Source: Acidobacteriota bacterium
GTDB lineage: Bacteria > Acidobacteriota > Terriglobia > Bryobacterales > UBA6623
DNA length: 64,000 bases
Assembly (NCBI GenBank): GCA_016125275.1
Contig: WGMB01000015.1
Location: 186,001 to 250,000 of the forward strand
Direction of reading: 5' to 3'
Both the position numbers and the translations under genes were made by a program. Positions 25,996-33,930 of the stretch are shown here, one piece after another (positions within the stretch are counted from its first letter, which is position 1; each line of letters begins with the position of its first letter). The notes below the pieces were generated by a model that was given only the letters and a program-made list of their open reading frames with translations, searched no databases and had not been told where the DNA came from.

Positions 25996-28311
25996 ATGAG
26001 ACTCACCCTGCTGGTCGTCCTCTTTGCCGTGGCCGCTTCCGCCCAATCGGCGGCCGATCTCGCAGCGGGCCGCGCCCAGTTCGAGAGCCGCTGCGGCGGC
26101 TGTCACGGCGGCGACGGCAAAGGCGGGCCGCGCGCTCCTGACGTCGTGACGCCGGGGTTTGCGCAACGGCGCGACGCCGATCAGGTCAAGGAGCTGATCC
26201 GCAAAGGCGTGCCCGATCGCGGCATGCCCGGCTTCGAGGTTCCGGAGCCGGCCCTGGGCCAACTCGTCGCCTTCTATCTCTCGCTCACGGCCCCGGCCTC
26301 CCAGACGCCTCCGCTGGGCGGCGAGGCGGGCGTGGCGGACGGCGAGAAGCTCTTCTTTTCCTCCGGCTGCGCCAACTGCCACGTGCGGTCGGCGGAGGCG
26401 AAGGTCATCGGGCCGGACCTGTCGTCGATCGGCGCGGATCGAACGCGCGGCGAGATCGTCGCCTCGCTCGAGGACCCTTCGGCGCGCATCGAGCCGGGCT
26501 ATGAGGTCGTGTCGCTGACGCTCCGGGATGGCGAGAAGCTGCGCGCCTTCGCTCGCAACCGCTCGCTGTTCGATTTGCAGTTGCAGACCTTTGACGGCCG
26601 CTTCCGGTTCCTCGACATGGACGACGTGGCTTCGGCCACCTGGGAAGAGAAGTCCCTGATGGGCTCGAAGCTGACGCCCGGGGCCGTGGAGGTTCTGGCG
26701 GACTTCCTGAGCCGCCAGGACGGCAAGACCGGCAAGCTGGCCTCGCTGCGCGCCGGCGGCTCGTCCGGGGCGCTGCCGTTTTCCCGAATCGTCGAGCCCG
26801 AAGCCGGCCAGTGGCCCACCTATAACGGTGACATCCGCGGCAATCGGCACTCCTCTTTGACGCAGATCACGCCGGAGAATGTGAAGGAGCTCCGCCCGGC
26901 GTGGGTGATCCGTGTTCCCAATGCTCCGCGCGACCTGGAGATGACGCCGCTGGTCTCCGACGGCGTGATGTACGTGACCGCGGCCAACACCGTGATGGCG
27001 CTCGACGCCGAGCACGGCCGGGAGATCTGGACCTGGCAGCGTCCGCGCACGCCCGACGCCATGGGCGACGCCCGCACCGGCGCCAACCGCGGCGTGGGCT
27101 TGGCCGGCGACAAGGTCTTCTACGCCACCGACGACGCGCACCTGGTGGCGCTGGACCGGCTGACGGGCCGGCTGCTGTGGGAAACCGAGATGGCCGATCA
27201 CCGGGAGCACTACGGCGGCACGCTCGCGCCCTTGGTGGTGAAGGACCTGGTGCTGGGCGGCGTGGGCGGCGGCGACGAAGGCATCCGCGGGTTCCTGGCG
27301 GCTTACGACGTCAATACCGGCGCGGAGCGCTGGCGCTTCTGGACCGTTCCCCTGCCCGGCGAGCCGCTGAGCGAAACCTGGAAGGGTTCCGTGCTGCCGC
27401 ACGGCTGCGGCGGCACGTGGCTGACGGGAACCTACGACGCCGAGCTCGACACGCTCTACTGGCCGGTCGGCAACCCCTGCCCGGACATGAACGGCGACGA
27501 GCGCGAGGGCGACAACCTCTACTCCGACTCGATGCTGGCGCTCGACCCCGACACCGGCAAGCTCAAGTGGCACTACCAGTACACGCCGCACGACGAGTTC
27601 GACTGGGACGCCAACCAGACGCCTGTGCTGGTGGACCGCGACTGGCAGGGCAAGCCGCGCAAGCTGCTGCTGCACGCCAACCGCAACGGCTTCTTCTACG
27701 TGCTCGACCGCGTGACGGGCGAGCTGCTGCGGGCCGAGCCGTTCGTCGAGAAGATGACGTGGGCCGAGCGCATCGACGAGAACGGCCGCCCGGTGCTGGC
27801 CGACGACCAGCGGCCCACCTTCGCCGGCAACATCGTGTGTCCGGGCATGGCGGGCGCGGCCAACTGGCCTTCGCCGGCCTACGACCCGCGAACCGGACTG
27901 TTCGTCATCCAGGCCACCGAATACTGCCAGATCTACAACAAGCGCGAAGAGACCTGGCAGCAAGGCAAGGGCTTCTTCGGGGGTTCCGCCAAGAACGTGC
28001 CGGGGGAGAAGAAGAAGCGCTACCTGCGCGCCCTGAGCGTGGACACCGGCAAGGTGGAGTGGGACGTCTACCAGGGTGACGGCGGGTGGCGGACGTGGGG
28101 CGGCGTACTCTCGACCGACTCCGGGCTGGTCTTCTACGGGGACGATTCGGGGGCCTTCGCGGCCGTGCGCTCCTCCAACGGCGAGAGGCTGTGGCACTTC
28201 AACATGGACGCCATGTGGCACTCTTCGCCCATGACCTACACGGTCAACGGCAAGCAATACGTGGCGACATCAGCCAGCCGCGGCGTGGTGGCGTTCGCAC
28301 TGCCGGACTAG
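25996..28311 (+). CDS. Diheme cytochrome c - PQQ dehydrogenase fusion
   Basis: A 771-residue exported enzyme. The signal peptide (1-17) is followed by two cytochrome c modules: CGGCH (Cys33, Cys36, His37) with GMPGF Met77, and CANCH (Cys125, Cys128, His129). Residues about 265-770 form the eight-bladed PQQ propeller with W-docking repeats such as LDAEHGREIWTWQRP, LDRLTGRLLWETEM, YDVNTGAERWRFW and VDTGKVEWDVYQGDGG. This is the family of quinoprotein alcohol and sugar dehydrogenases in the periplasm. Hemes are N-terminal, whereas type II alcohol dehydrogenases carry one at the C-terminus. It is divergent from the DUF1552 operon. Substrate is unknown. Confidence 0.9.
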   Translation: MRLTLLVVLFAVAASAQSAADLAAGRAQFESRCGGCHGGDGKGGPRAPDVVTPGFAQRRDADQVKELIRKGVPDRGMPGFEVPEPALGQLVAFYLSLTAPASQTPPLGGEAGVADGEKLFFSSGCANCHVRSAEAKVIGPDLSSIGADRTRGEIVASLEDPSARIEPGYEVVSLTLRDGEKLRAFARNRSLFDLQLQTFDGRFRFLDMDDVASATWEEKSLMGSKLTPGAVEVLADFLSRQDGKTGKLASLRAGGSSGALPFSRIVEPEAGQWPTYNGDIRGNRHSSLTQITPENVKELRPAWVIRVPNAPRDLEMTPLVSDGVMYVTAANTVMALDAEHGREIWTWQRPRTPDAMGDARTGANRGVGLAGDKVFYATDDAHLVALDRLTGRLLWETEMADHREHYGGTLAPLVVKDLVLGGVGGGDEGIRGFLAAYDVNTGAERWRFWTVPLPGEPLSETWKGSVLPHGCGGTWLTGTYDAELDTLYWPVGNPCPDMNGDEREGDNLYSDSMLALDPDTGKLKWHYQYTPHDEFDWDANQTPVLVDRDWQGKPRKLLLHANRNGFFYVLDRVTGELLRAEPFVEKMTWAERIDENGRPVLADDQRPTFAGNIVCPGMAGAANWPSPAYDPRTGLFVIQATEYCQIYNKREETWQQGKGFFGGSAKNVPGEKKKRYLRALSVDTGKVEWDVYQGDGGWRTWGGVLSTDSGLVFYGDDSGAFAAVRSSNGERLWHFNMDAMWHSSPMTYTVNGKQYVATSASRGVVAFALPD

Positions 28312-28373
28312 GCGGCAGGGGTCCCGCAGGGAAATTTGGGGCTGCGTTCGCCGGGGTCGGTCGGCCCGAATGT

Positions 28374-28399
28374 CGCGAAATGTCGCGGTGAATTTTTTT
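28374..28399 (+). terminator. Weak intrinsic terminator-like hairpin with T-run
   Basis: A 5-bp GC stem (28374-28378 with 28383-28387) with a 4-base loop is followed after GTGAA by seven T. The stem is short and the T-run is displaced, so efficiency is doubtful. It lies 63 bases after the dehydrogenase stop codon. Confidence 0.35.
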
Positions 28400-28565
28400 G
28401 TGGCCCCGGGGATCGGCGCGGACCAAGCGTCAACGCGCGATCGAAGAACCTCTTCTCGCGGGGCTGATTCGGGCTCTCGCTCCGCGATCGCCCGTTTTTC
28501 CGTCTTCAGGATACGGCCGCTGTCAAGCATGTACTTCCGCCTGCTCTCCGCCGATCAGTGCCACA

Positions 28566-28653
28566 GGGGCGCAGTAGTCCCCGGTCCATACCGGTAAGCC
28601 AAAACCGTAGAGCGGTTTAGGTGAACTCCCGATTCCTTGGTAATCCAGGGAAT
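28566..28653 (+). promoter_or_regulatory. Cluster of hairpins in the leader of the laminin-B/TIGR03437 gene
   Basis: Within 88 bases three or four hairpins can be drawn: GGGG/CCCC (28566-28582) or the alternative CCGGT/ACCGG (28581-28594), AAACCG/CGGTTT (28602-28618), and ATTCC-TTGG with CCAG-GGAAT (28632-28653). The first two share bases and are mutually exclusive, a property of switching leaders. The last ends 27 bases before the ATG at 28681. It does not fit the cyclic-di-GMP, cobalamin, glycine or SAM riboswitch consensus as far as I can tell. Function is unproven. Confidence 0.35.
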
Positions 28654-28680
28654 GCGGATCATGGGCGAGTACAGATCGCG

Positions 28681-31359
28681 ATGAATAGGCGCCTATCCCC
28701 CCCTTTTGCGCCGAGCCGCGCGTCGATCGGCCTGCTCTTGCTGTGCAGTCTTGTGATCGCCGTTCCGGGCCAGGCGACGACGCTGTTAACCAACGGCAGC
28801 GAAATCTATTTCACACGATTTGCAGGCGATGACCTCTCGGTGGTCAACGGCGCCGACGGCTTCACGATCTACGTGCCGCCGGGGGCGAAGTCGCTCGAAG
28901 TGGAGTTCCGCACGGCGCCCAACGAGCCGGTGGAGCTGATGGTGCGCAACGGGTTGGACGTGGGCATCGACCCCAACTCCGGGCTCGAGACCTACGGCCC
29001 CAAGCGCGCCTCGTACTTCACGATGCCCGACAATCTGGGCATCGCGCGCATCACGGTCTCCAATCAGGTGTTTCCCCCGCTCTCGCCGGGAACGTACTAC
29101 ATCGGATTCCTGCGGCGCGCCGAGAACCAAGCCATCGAGGGCACCATGAAAGCCACCGTCAGCGGCGGCCCGGTGGAAGAGCTGTACTCGCTGGCCGAAT
29201 CGAAGTTTGACGTGGACGCCGAAGGCTGGACGCGCAACGCCACGCTGAGTCCCTTGCCGGGAACGGTGGTGGGCGACCCGAAGTCTCTGTTCGAGTACTA
29301 CGGAGAGCGCGGCAACCCGGGCGGCTTCATCGCGATTCGCGACGTGGGCCAGGGGCCGGACGAGTTCTTCGTGGCGCCGGACAAGTTCAACGTCAACTTG
29401 ATCGAGAATTCCGAGACACGCATCGAGTTCGACTTGGCCCGCATTACCGGCGGTCGCGAGCCGCACTTCGGCGTGGAGGTGCGGGTCTACAGCGACGAGG
29501 GTTCCTGGCGCTGGATCGGGCAGCCGCCCACGTCGATTCCGACGGACTACAACTTCTTCACCGGGCAGGTCGATCCGCTATGGCGGCTGGTCTCCGTGCC
29601 GGTGCGCCGGGATTTTTGGAACAAGCTTGCCGGGACGGGTTCGTTCGAAGACACGATGGCGAACCCGAAGCGCATCGAGGTGCGCGGCAGCTACACCTTC
29701 GGTCCGGGAACGAACGGGCTGGACAACTTCCGCATCCTGGTCCGCGGCGAAGCGCCGCCGCAGCCGGTGCTGCCGACGATCTCGACGTTTTCGGGCGGCT
29801 TCGACCGCTGGTTGCGGAACTATCCGCAGGACGAGGAGCTGGAAGGCGCCACGCTGGGCGACCGCGACTCGATGTTCCTGTGGGACCAGGAAGAGGGCAA
29901 CCCGGGCGGACGGATCACGATCGCGGAGACCGGGGATCACGGCGGCCCGAATGCGGACGCCTTCGTGGCGCCGCAGGAGTTTCTGGGCATCTACACGGGC
30001 CTGAATCAGCCGCGCTTCGAGTTCGACTACCGCCACCGTTCGTTCTTGGGCGCAACCGACCCGGTACGCATCTGGATTTTTGGCGCCGGATCGATCTACC
30101 GCTGGGACGGCGCGGTTCCGCTGAACATTTGGGGCCATCAGACGGCCTATCTACGGGCCGCGGACTGGACGCTGGAGTCGGGCGCGGCGACCTTTCCGGA
30201 AGTGCTGGCGAACGTGGTGCGCATCGAGATCAGCGCCGAGCACGCCTGGAGCCGTGAACGGAACTCCCTGGACAACTTTGCGGTGCTGACGGCGGATTCG
30301 CCGCCGCTGCCGCAGTCGCTGACGGCCGCTCCTTCGACGCTGGACTTCGCCGCGGTGGCGACGGAAGCCTCGCCGGAGCCGCAGATGATCCAGATCACCT
30401 CGAGCGGCGGCGAGCTGCTGTGGCAAGCCGCGGTGGAAGGGAGCGTGAAGGACCGCGTGGAGCTGTCGGCGACGCATGGGACGGCCCCGCAAGAGGTGGC
30501 CGTGTCCGTGGACACAGCGGGCTTGGCGGCCGGCGAATACGCCTTCACGGTGGTGGTGACCGCCAGCGGCACGACGCTGCCGGCGCAGCGGATCGAAGCG
30601 AAGCTGACGGTCTCGCCGCAGCCCTTCCCCACCCCGGTGATCTCCGACGGCGGCGTGGTGCAGGCGGCGACCTACCAGGCCAAGCTGGCGCCGGGAGCGC
30701 TGGGCGTGATCTTCGGGACGAGCCTGGGGGGACCGGCGCAGGGGCTGGCGCTGGGCTACACGGGCCAGCGCGGGGACGCTCTGCCGACGGAAGCGTCCGG
30801 CGTGAAGGTGCTGGTGTATGAGGAGTTCGAGCAGCTCATCGCCGAGGCGCCCTTGCTGTACGTCAGCGACGGGCAGATCAACTTCCAGATGCCGTTCGAA
30901 GTGGCCGGCAGAGCCCGGGTGCGTCTGGTGGTTGCCGTGGGAGGCATCCGGAGCGCGCCGAGCCCGGTACAGATTCTGGCGAGCGCGCCGGGCATCTTCA
31001 CCTTCGAGGGCAACCGGGCGATCGCGGTCAACCACAACGGCCAGCTCGTGACGGCGACGACACCGCTGACGCGCACCAAGAACGTGACGGTGTACATGAC
31101 CGGCCAGGGGTCGGTGGCGCCGAGCTGGGCCAGCGGACGCGCGGCTTCGGCCAGCCCGCTGATTTTTGCGCCGGCCGAGGCGCACGCCTACATCGGCGGA
31201 GCCGAAGCCCGGATCACCTTCCTGGGCCTGGCGCCGGGCATGGTCGGGGTGCTGCAGATGAACATCGAGCCCTCGTACTTTACGCCGCTGGGCGAGCAAA
31301 CGATGCACGTCAACATTGGCGGCTTCGAGTCGAATTCCACGATCGTGGTGGTGCAATAG
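28681..31359 (+). CDS. Secreted protein with two laminin-B-like domains and TIGR03437 C-terminus
   Basis: An 892-residue exported protein. The ATG at 28681 places a signal peptide (RASIGLLLLCSLVIAVPGQA) near the N-terminus; a GTG at 28621 is in frame but would push it inward. Residues ~30-150 resemble a pre-peptidase C-terminal-like beta-sandwich. Two tandem domains (~165-355 and ~365-535) share the pattern FD-x-x-x-E-G-W-x-R-N, GNPGGxIxIxDxG, FxAPxxF and a closing GLDNFxI/NSLDNFAV, as in laminin-B type carbohydrate-binding modules. An Ig-like stretch (~540-640) leads to TIGR03437 (~645-892) with GALGVIFGTSL, LYVSDGQINFQMPFEV and VYMTGQGSVAPSW. It probably binds glycans at the cell surface or outside. 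Structured leader upstream. Confidence 0.85.
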   Translation: MNRRLSPPFAPSRASIGLLLLCSLVIAVPGQATTLLTNGSEIYFTRFAGDDLSVVNGADGFTIYVPPGAKSLEVEFRTAPNEPVELMVRNGLDVGIDPNSGLETYGPKRASYFTMPDNLGIARITVSNQVFPPLSPGTYYIGFLRRAENQAIEGTMKATVSGGPVEELYSLAESKFDVDAEGWTRNATLSPLPGTVVGDPKSLFEYYGERGNPGGFIAIRDVGQGPDEFFVAPDKFNVNLIENSETRIEFDLARITGGREPHFGVEVRVYSDEGSWRWIGQPPTSIPTDYNFFTGQVDPLWRLVSVPVRRDFWNKLAGTGSFEDTMANPKRIEVRGSYTFGPGTNGLDNFRILVRGEAPPQPVLPTISTFSGGFDRWLRNYPQDEELEGATLGDRDSMFLWDQEEGNPGGRITIAETGDHGGPNADAFVAPQEFLGIYTGLNQPRFEFDYRHRSFLGATDPVRIWIFGAGSIYRWDGAVPLNIWGHQTAYLRAADWTLESGAATFPEVLANVVRIEISAEHAWSRERNSLDNFAVLTADSPPLPQSLTAAPSTLDFAAVATEASPEPQMIQITSSGGELLWQAAVEGSVKDRVELSATHGTAPQEVAVSVDTAGLAAGEYAFTVVVTASGTTLPAQRIEAKLTVSPQPFPTPVISDGGVVQAATYQAKLAPGALGVIFGTSLGGPAQGLALGYTGQRGDALPTEASGVKVLVYEEFEQLIAEAPLLYVSDGQINFQMPFEVAGRARVRLVVAVGGIRSAPSPVQILASAPGIFTFEGNRAIAVNHNGQLVTATTPLTRTKNVTVYMTGQGSVAPSWASGRAASASPLIFAPAEAHAYIGGAEARITFLGLAPGMVGVLQMNIEPSYFTPLGEQTMHVNIGGFESNSTIVVVQ

Positions 31360-31407
31360 AGACCGGCTGCCGGCATCGCGCCCTTCCTGTATCATTGGGG
31401 GTTCGCG

Positions 31408-31824
31408 ATGTTGTATTCCCGCTCCGTCGAGTACGCGATTCGCGCGCTGGGATCCCTGGCGGAGCTGCCGGAAGGCTCTCAAAAGATGTGCCGTCTGCTG
31501 GCGGAAGAGGAGCGGATTCCGGCGTTCTTCTTGGCCAAAACCCTGCAGACGCTAGCCCGCCAAGGAATGCTGCGGTCCGCCAAAGGCCCCACGGGAGGCT
31601 TCGCGCTGAATCGGCCGGCAAAGAAGATTCGGCTGTGGGACGTGATCGAGGCGCTCGACGGCATCGAACGGATCGAGAACGGGATGGGCGAGCTGCCTCG
31701 GTTCGGGCCGGTACGGGACACCATCCAGCAGTATCTGAAAGGAACCACGATCGCGGACGTGGCCGCCCGGCGTCGCAAGCGCCGTTCGAAATCGAAGCCT
31801 CCCCTGCCGGAAGTCCAGCCCTGA
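31408..31824 (+). CDS. Rrf2-family transcriptional regulator
   Basis: A 138-residue winged-helix protein beginning with the family signature MLYSRSVEYAIRALGSLAELP. Residues 37-68 (IPAFFLAKTLQTLARQGMLRSAKGPTGGFAL) form the recognition helix and wing. Iron-sulfur members such as IscR and NsrR have three spaced Cys near residues 90-110; here that region (GIERIENGMGELPRFGPV) has none, so cluster binding of that type is unlikely. The C-terminus is a basic RRRKRRSKSK tail. Only one Cys (MCRLL) is present. The regulated genes are unknown; the gene lies alone, 48 bases after the TIGR03437 gene. Confidence 0.9.
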   Translation: MLYSRSVEYAIRALGSLAELPEGSQKMCRLLAEEERIPAFFLAKTLQTLARQGMLRSAKGPTGGFALNRPAKKIRLWDVIEALDGIERIENGMGELPRFGPVRDTIQQYLKGTTIADVAARRRKRRSKSKPPLPEVQP

Positions 31825-31843
31825 AAGATCGAGCCGGCCGATC

Positions 31844-32260
31844 CTAGTGGCGCTTGCTGCGCATGGCCGGCACTTGCGCGAGCGAGGCGTCGGCGGACAG
31901 CCGCCGGTACTCGGCGCTCTCGACCCCCACCAAGGCGACGCGGCCCTTCGCGTCGAAATGCAGGCCCCAGCCGTAGGTCTTGGGTAGCGGAGAAGCCCGC
32001 AGGCAGGCCATGGGTTTGGAGAAAAACTCGTTCCAGAGCTGGGAACGGCGGGCTGAGACCTCTTGCGAGGGCAAGCCTCGGCGCGCGGTGTGAACCCGGA
32101 ACAGCACCTCTTCTTGGGTGAGGGCGTAGGGCTGGGAGGAGATCAGCTCGTACTCGAGCCGTGCGATGGTCTTGGGCCCGCTGCGCTCGGGAGGCTCGGT
32201 TCCGGCGACCGCCGTCGTGTCCGGCGCCACCGCGATGAACGTGCTGCGGTAGCTCTCCAC
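31844..32260 (-). CDS. DUF6157 family protein
   Basis: A 138-residue cytoplasmic protein with the full pattern I associate with DUF6157: an N-terminal TFIAVAPDTT, then TIARLEYELISSQPYALTQEEVLFRVHTAR, a central Arg/Glu helix, FFSKPMACLRASPLPKTYGWGLHFDAKGRVALVGVESAEYRRL, and a C-terminal AMRSKRH. The conserved FFSKxxACxRxSPLxKxYGWGxH block is very recognisable. The function of this widespread family is unknown. The gene may be co-transcribed with the two small membrane-protein genes upstream, since only 10 bases separate it from the 60-residue gene. Confidence 0.8.
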   Translation of the reverse strand: MESYRSTFIAVAPDTTAVAGTEPPERSGPKTIARLEYELISSQPYALTQEEVLFRVHTARRGLPSQEVSARRSQLWNEFFSKPMACLRASPLPKTYGWGLHFDAKGRVALVGVESAEYRRLSADASLAQVPAMRSKRH

Positions 32261-32270
32261 GGCTGTCCGC

Positions 32271-32453
32271 CTAGCGGTGGCCGAGGTACATCAGCCAGGA
32301 GAGGCCGAAGATCGCGGCCACGAAGCACCCGAAGCAGTACAGCCCGTAGCGCAGACGTTCCTTGTCCGTGTCGCGCCCGACGATTCCCATGACGATCGAG
32401 GTGAACACGGCGAACAGCAGGGCGGCTTCGAGATGCGAGAGCTTCAAGAACAT
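32271..32453 (-). CDS. Small two-span membrane protein, 60 aa
   Basis: A 60-residue protein with two hydrophobic segments (about 9-25 and 37-57) separated by a short charged loop (GRDTDKERLR). Its ATG overlaps the stop codon of the gene upstream as TGATG, the mark of translational coupling, which supports its being real despite its size. I do not recognise a family. It probably works with, or is stabilised by, the membrane protein encoded just upstream. Confidence 0.65.
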   Translation of the reverse strand: MFLKLSHLEAALLFAVFTSIVMGIVGRDTDKERLRYGLYCFGCFVAAIFGLSWLMYLGHR

Positions 32454-32881
32454 CAGGGTTTCTCCCCCACGGCAATCTCGTAGGCGTCCACCATGCCGAG
32501 CACGTTGAGCAGGCCGGCGCAGACTAGGAACTTCGTGCCGTAGTCGGCCACTTGCGAGGCCAGGTAGGGCTGCTCATAGCCGAGCCAAGTGGCGAGGAAG
32601 TAGAGTAGGCCGCTGGCGAGGTCGCCGAGGAAGCCGCCGTAGGTGACGATCACGTCGAAGAGGCTGCCGTCACTGGGTTCGAACATGCGGCCGCGCATCA
32701 TCAGTCCGAACAGGAACATGCCGGCGACCGAGAACAGCAGCAGGCCGCCGTGGTTCCAGCGCTTGAAGTAGAAGTGGCCGCCGCCCGGCACCAGCCAGGC
32801 CAGGAAGACGGGAACGAACCACTGGTCCGGCGACGGAACGCCTCCCTTTTTCGAATCGGGCGTAGTTTTCGACTTGGCCAT
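32453..32881 (-). CDS. Small multi-span membrane protein (DUF6677-like)
   Basis: A 142-residue protein with a basic, Lys/Ser/Thr-rich head, then hydrophobic segments near 28-42, 50-66, 80-105 and 120-137. The motif WLVPGGGHFYFKRWNHGGLLLFSVAGMFLFGLMMRG resembles the TM2-like/DUF6677 membrane family found in Acidobacteria. A TTG codon at 32893 is possible, but the ATG at 32881 gives a better distance to AGAGG. Function unknown. The next gene (60 aa) is coupled through TGATG. Confidence 0.65.
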   Translation of the reverse strand: MAKSKTTPDSKKGGVPSPDQWFVPVFLAWLVPGGGHFYFKRWNHGGLLLFSVAGMFLFGLMMRGRMFEPSDGSLFDVIVTYGGFLGDLASGLLYFLATWLGYEQPYLASQVADYGTKFLVCAGLLNVLGMVDAYEIAVGEKP

Positions 32882-32917
32882 GGTTTGCGCCAACCTCTGA
32901 GTTTAGCGTGTCCGCGG

Positions 32918-33901
32918 TCAGGACTCGCCGCGCTTGCGCTTCTGCTTGGATTTCTTCCCCTTCTTGCCGCCGGAGGCCGAGTGGATCAAGAGCTGGGCGC
33001 GGTGTTCGACGGCGCCCTTGTCCGAGGTAAGACGCAGCTCGGCCGGTCCGGTGAGGTCGGCCGGCAGAGGAAGGGTGAGGCTGTAGTGCGCGTCGATCCG
33101 CGCCAAGGCCCCACGAACGAGCTGCTCCACGTCCACCAGGCCGCGGGCGAACCAGGCTTGGCCGCCGGTGGCGGTGGCGAACTGCATGATGCCGTTCTGG
33201 TAGGCCACGTCCTGGGAGTTCGTCCGCTCCTCCAGATGCACGAAGAACAGCGGCGTGGAGAACTGCTGCAAGTTCGAATGCAACGACGACATCTTCTCTT
33301 GGATCAGGCGGCTGCCGAAGCGGCGGCTCAGGTCGCCGCTGTCGCTGGGGTTCACGACCGTGTTGACCAGATTGCCGCGGTAGGCGCCGATCGACCCGTC
33401 CGTGAGGTAGAGCGCGGCGACGCGCACGCCGGGTTGGGCGAGCATGGAATCGCCGATGCCTGCCACCTGTTCGACCGAGTCGAGCAGGCCGGGAAAACCG
33501 GACACCGAGGAGGCCATCAGCTTCTCGACCAACTGCTCCCGCTCCTGCGTGGGGTCTTGCAGCGTGAGCAAGCCGTCCTGCGCCTGCAGCAGAGCCACGT
33601 AGGCGTTGTCGCCCATGGACTGGATGTAGGCGGCGAGCGCGCCGCGCGCGGCGTCAATGCGATTGAGGTCGCCGACCATGTCGAGGACGACGATCACAAT
33701 GAGGGGATCGCCCGGCCCCAACGCGGCCTGCACGGGAACGTCTGCGGCGTTGACGGTCGCCTGGAAGTCGGCGGCTTCGAGCTTGGCGGCGGCAGAATCG
33801 GCGTCAGTCAACCAAGCGGCGACACGAAGATCCGCCGCAACGGCGCCTGCGGCCGCCAGGGCCCAAACCACTCCGCCAAAGACAACCGCTCTCAACGACA
33901 C
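32918..33901 (-). CDS. Secreted VWFA-related (TIGR03436-like) protein with degenerate metal site
   Basis: A 327-residue protein with signal peptide (1-22). A short N-terminal beta part (KLEAADFQATVNAADVPVQ) matches the LxxxDFxVxxDGxxQ lead of acidobacterial VWFA-related proteins. The VWA-like domain follows: VIVVLDMVGDLNRIDAARGALAAYIQ, ALLQAQDG, VAALYLTDGS and a C-terminal FFVHLEERTNS...ATATGGQAWFARG. The MIDAS motif DxSxS is DMVGD here, so metal-dependent ligand binding is doubtful. The C-terminus is a Lys-rich tail (GGKKGKKSKQKRKRG). It lies 29 bases downstream of the outer-membrane barrel gene and is probably co-transcribed. Confidence 0.75.
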   Translation of the reverse strand: MSLRAVVFGGVVWALAAAGAVAADLRVAAWLTDADSAAAKLEAADFQATVNAADVPVQAALGPGDPLIVIVVLDMVGDLNRIDAARGALAAYIQSMGDNAYVALLQAQDGLLTLQDPTQEREQLVEKLMASSVSGFPGLLDSVEQVAGIGDSMLAQPGVRVAALYLTDGSIGAYRGNLVNTVVNPSDSGDLSRRFGSRLIQEKMSSLHSNLQQFSTPLFFVHLEERTNSQDVAYQNGIMQFATATGGQAWFARGLVDVEQLVRGALARIDAHYSLTLPLPADLTGPAELRLTSDKGAVEHRAQLLIHSASGGKKGKKSKQKRKRGES

Positions 33902-33930
33902 GACAAGTTGCTACGCACCCGCGCCGTTCC

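Larger units (their letters stand above)
28312..28680 (+). other. 369-bp intergenic region with terminator-like hairpin and structured leader
   Basis: This is the only gap above 300 bases. No convincing gene is seen; the short open frames in it have no coding character. Near its start CGCGA/TCGCG (28374-28387) forms a hairpin, five bases before a run of seven T (28393-28399), a weak terminator for the PQQ dehydrogenase gene. The distal part (28566-28653) holds several consecutive hairpins and is listed separately. The long upstream distance to the next gene leaves room for promoter and leader elements, but no clear -35/-10 pair was found. Confidence 0.5.

Noticed and set aside
25984-28257. 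757-codon minus-strand frame
   Set aside because: Antisense to the PQQ dehydrogenase, whose heme and propeller motifs are unmistakable.
28566-28653. Cyclic-di-GMP (GEMM) riboswitch
   Set aside because: The region has stacked hairpins but lacks the GGCAAACC, GAAA-type loop and GGUUACCG elements of that class.
31366-31376. Hairpin CCGGC-T-GCCGG after the laminin-B gene as terminator
   Set aside because: The loop would be one base and no T-run follows; it cannot form as drawn.
31408-31824. Iron-sulfur IscR/NsrR assignment for the Rrf2 protein
   Set aside because: The three-Cys cluster region holds no Cys, so only the general Rrf2 assignment is kept.
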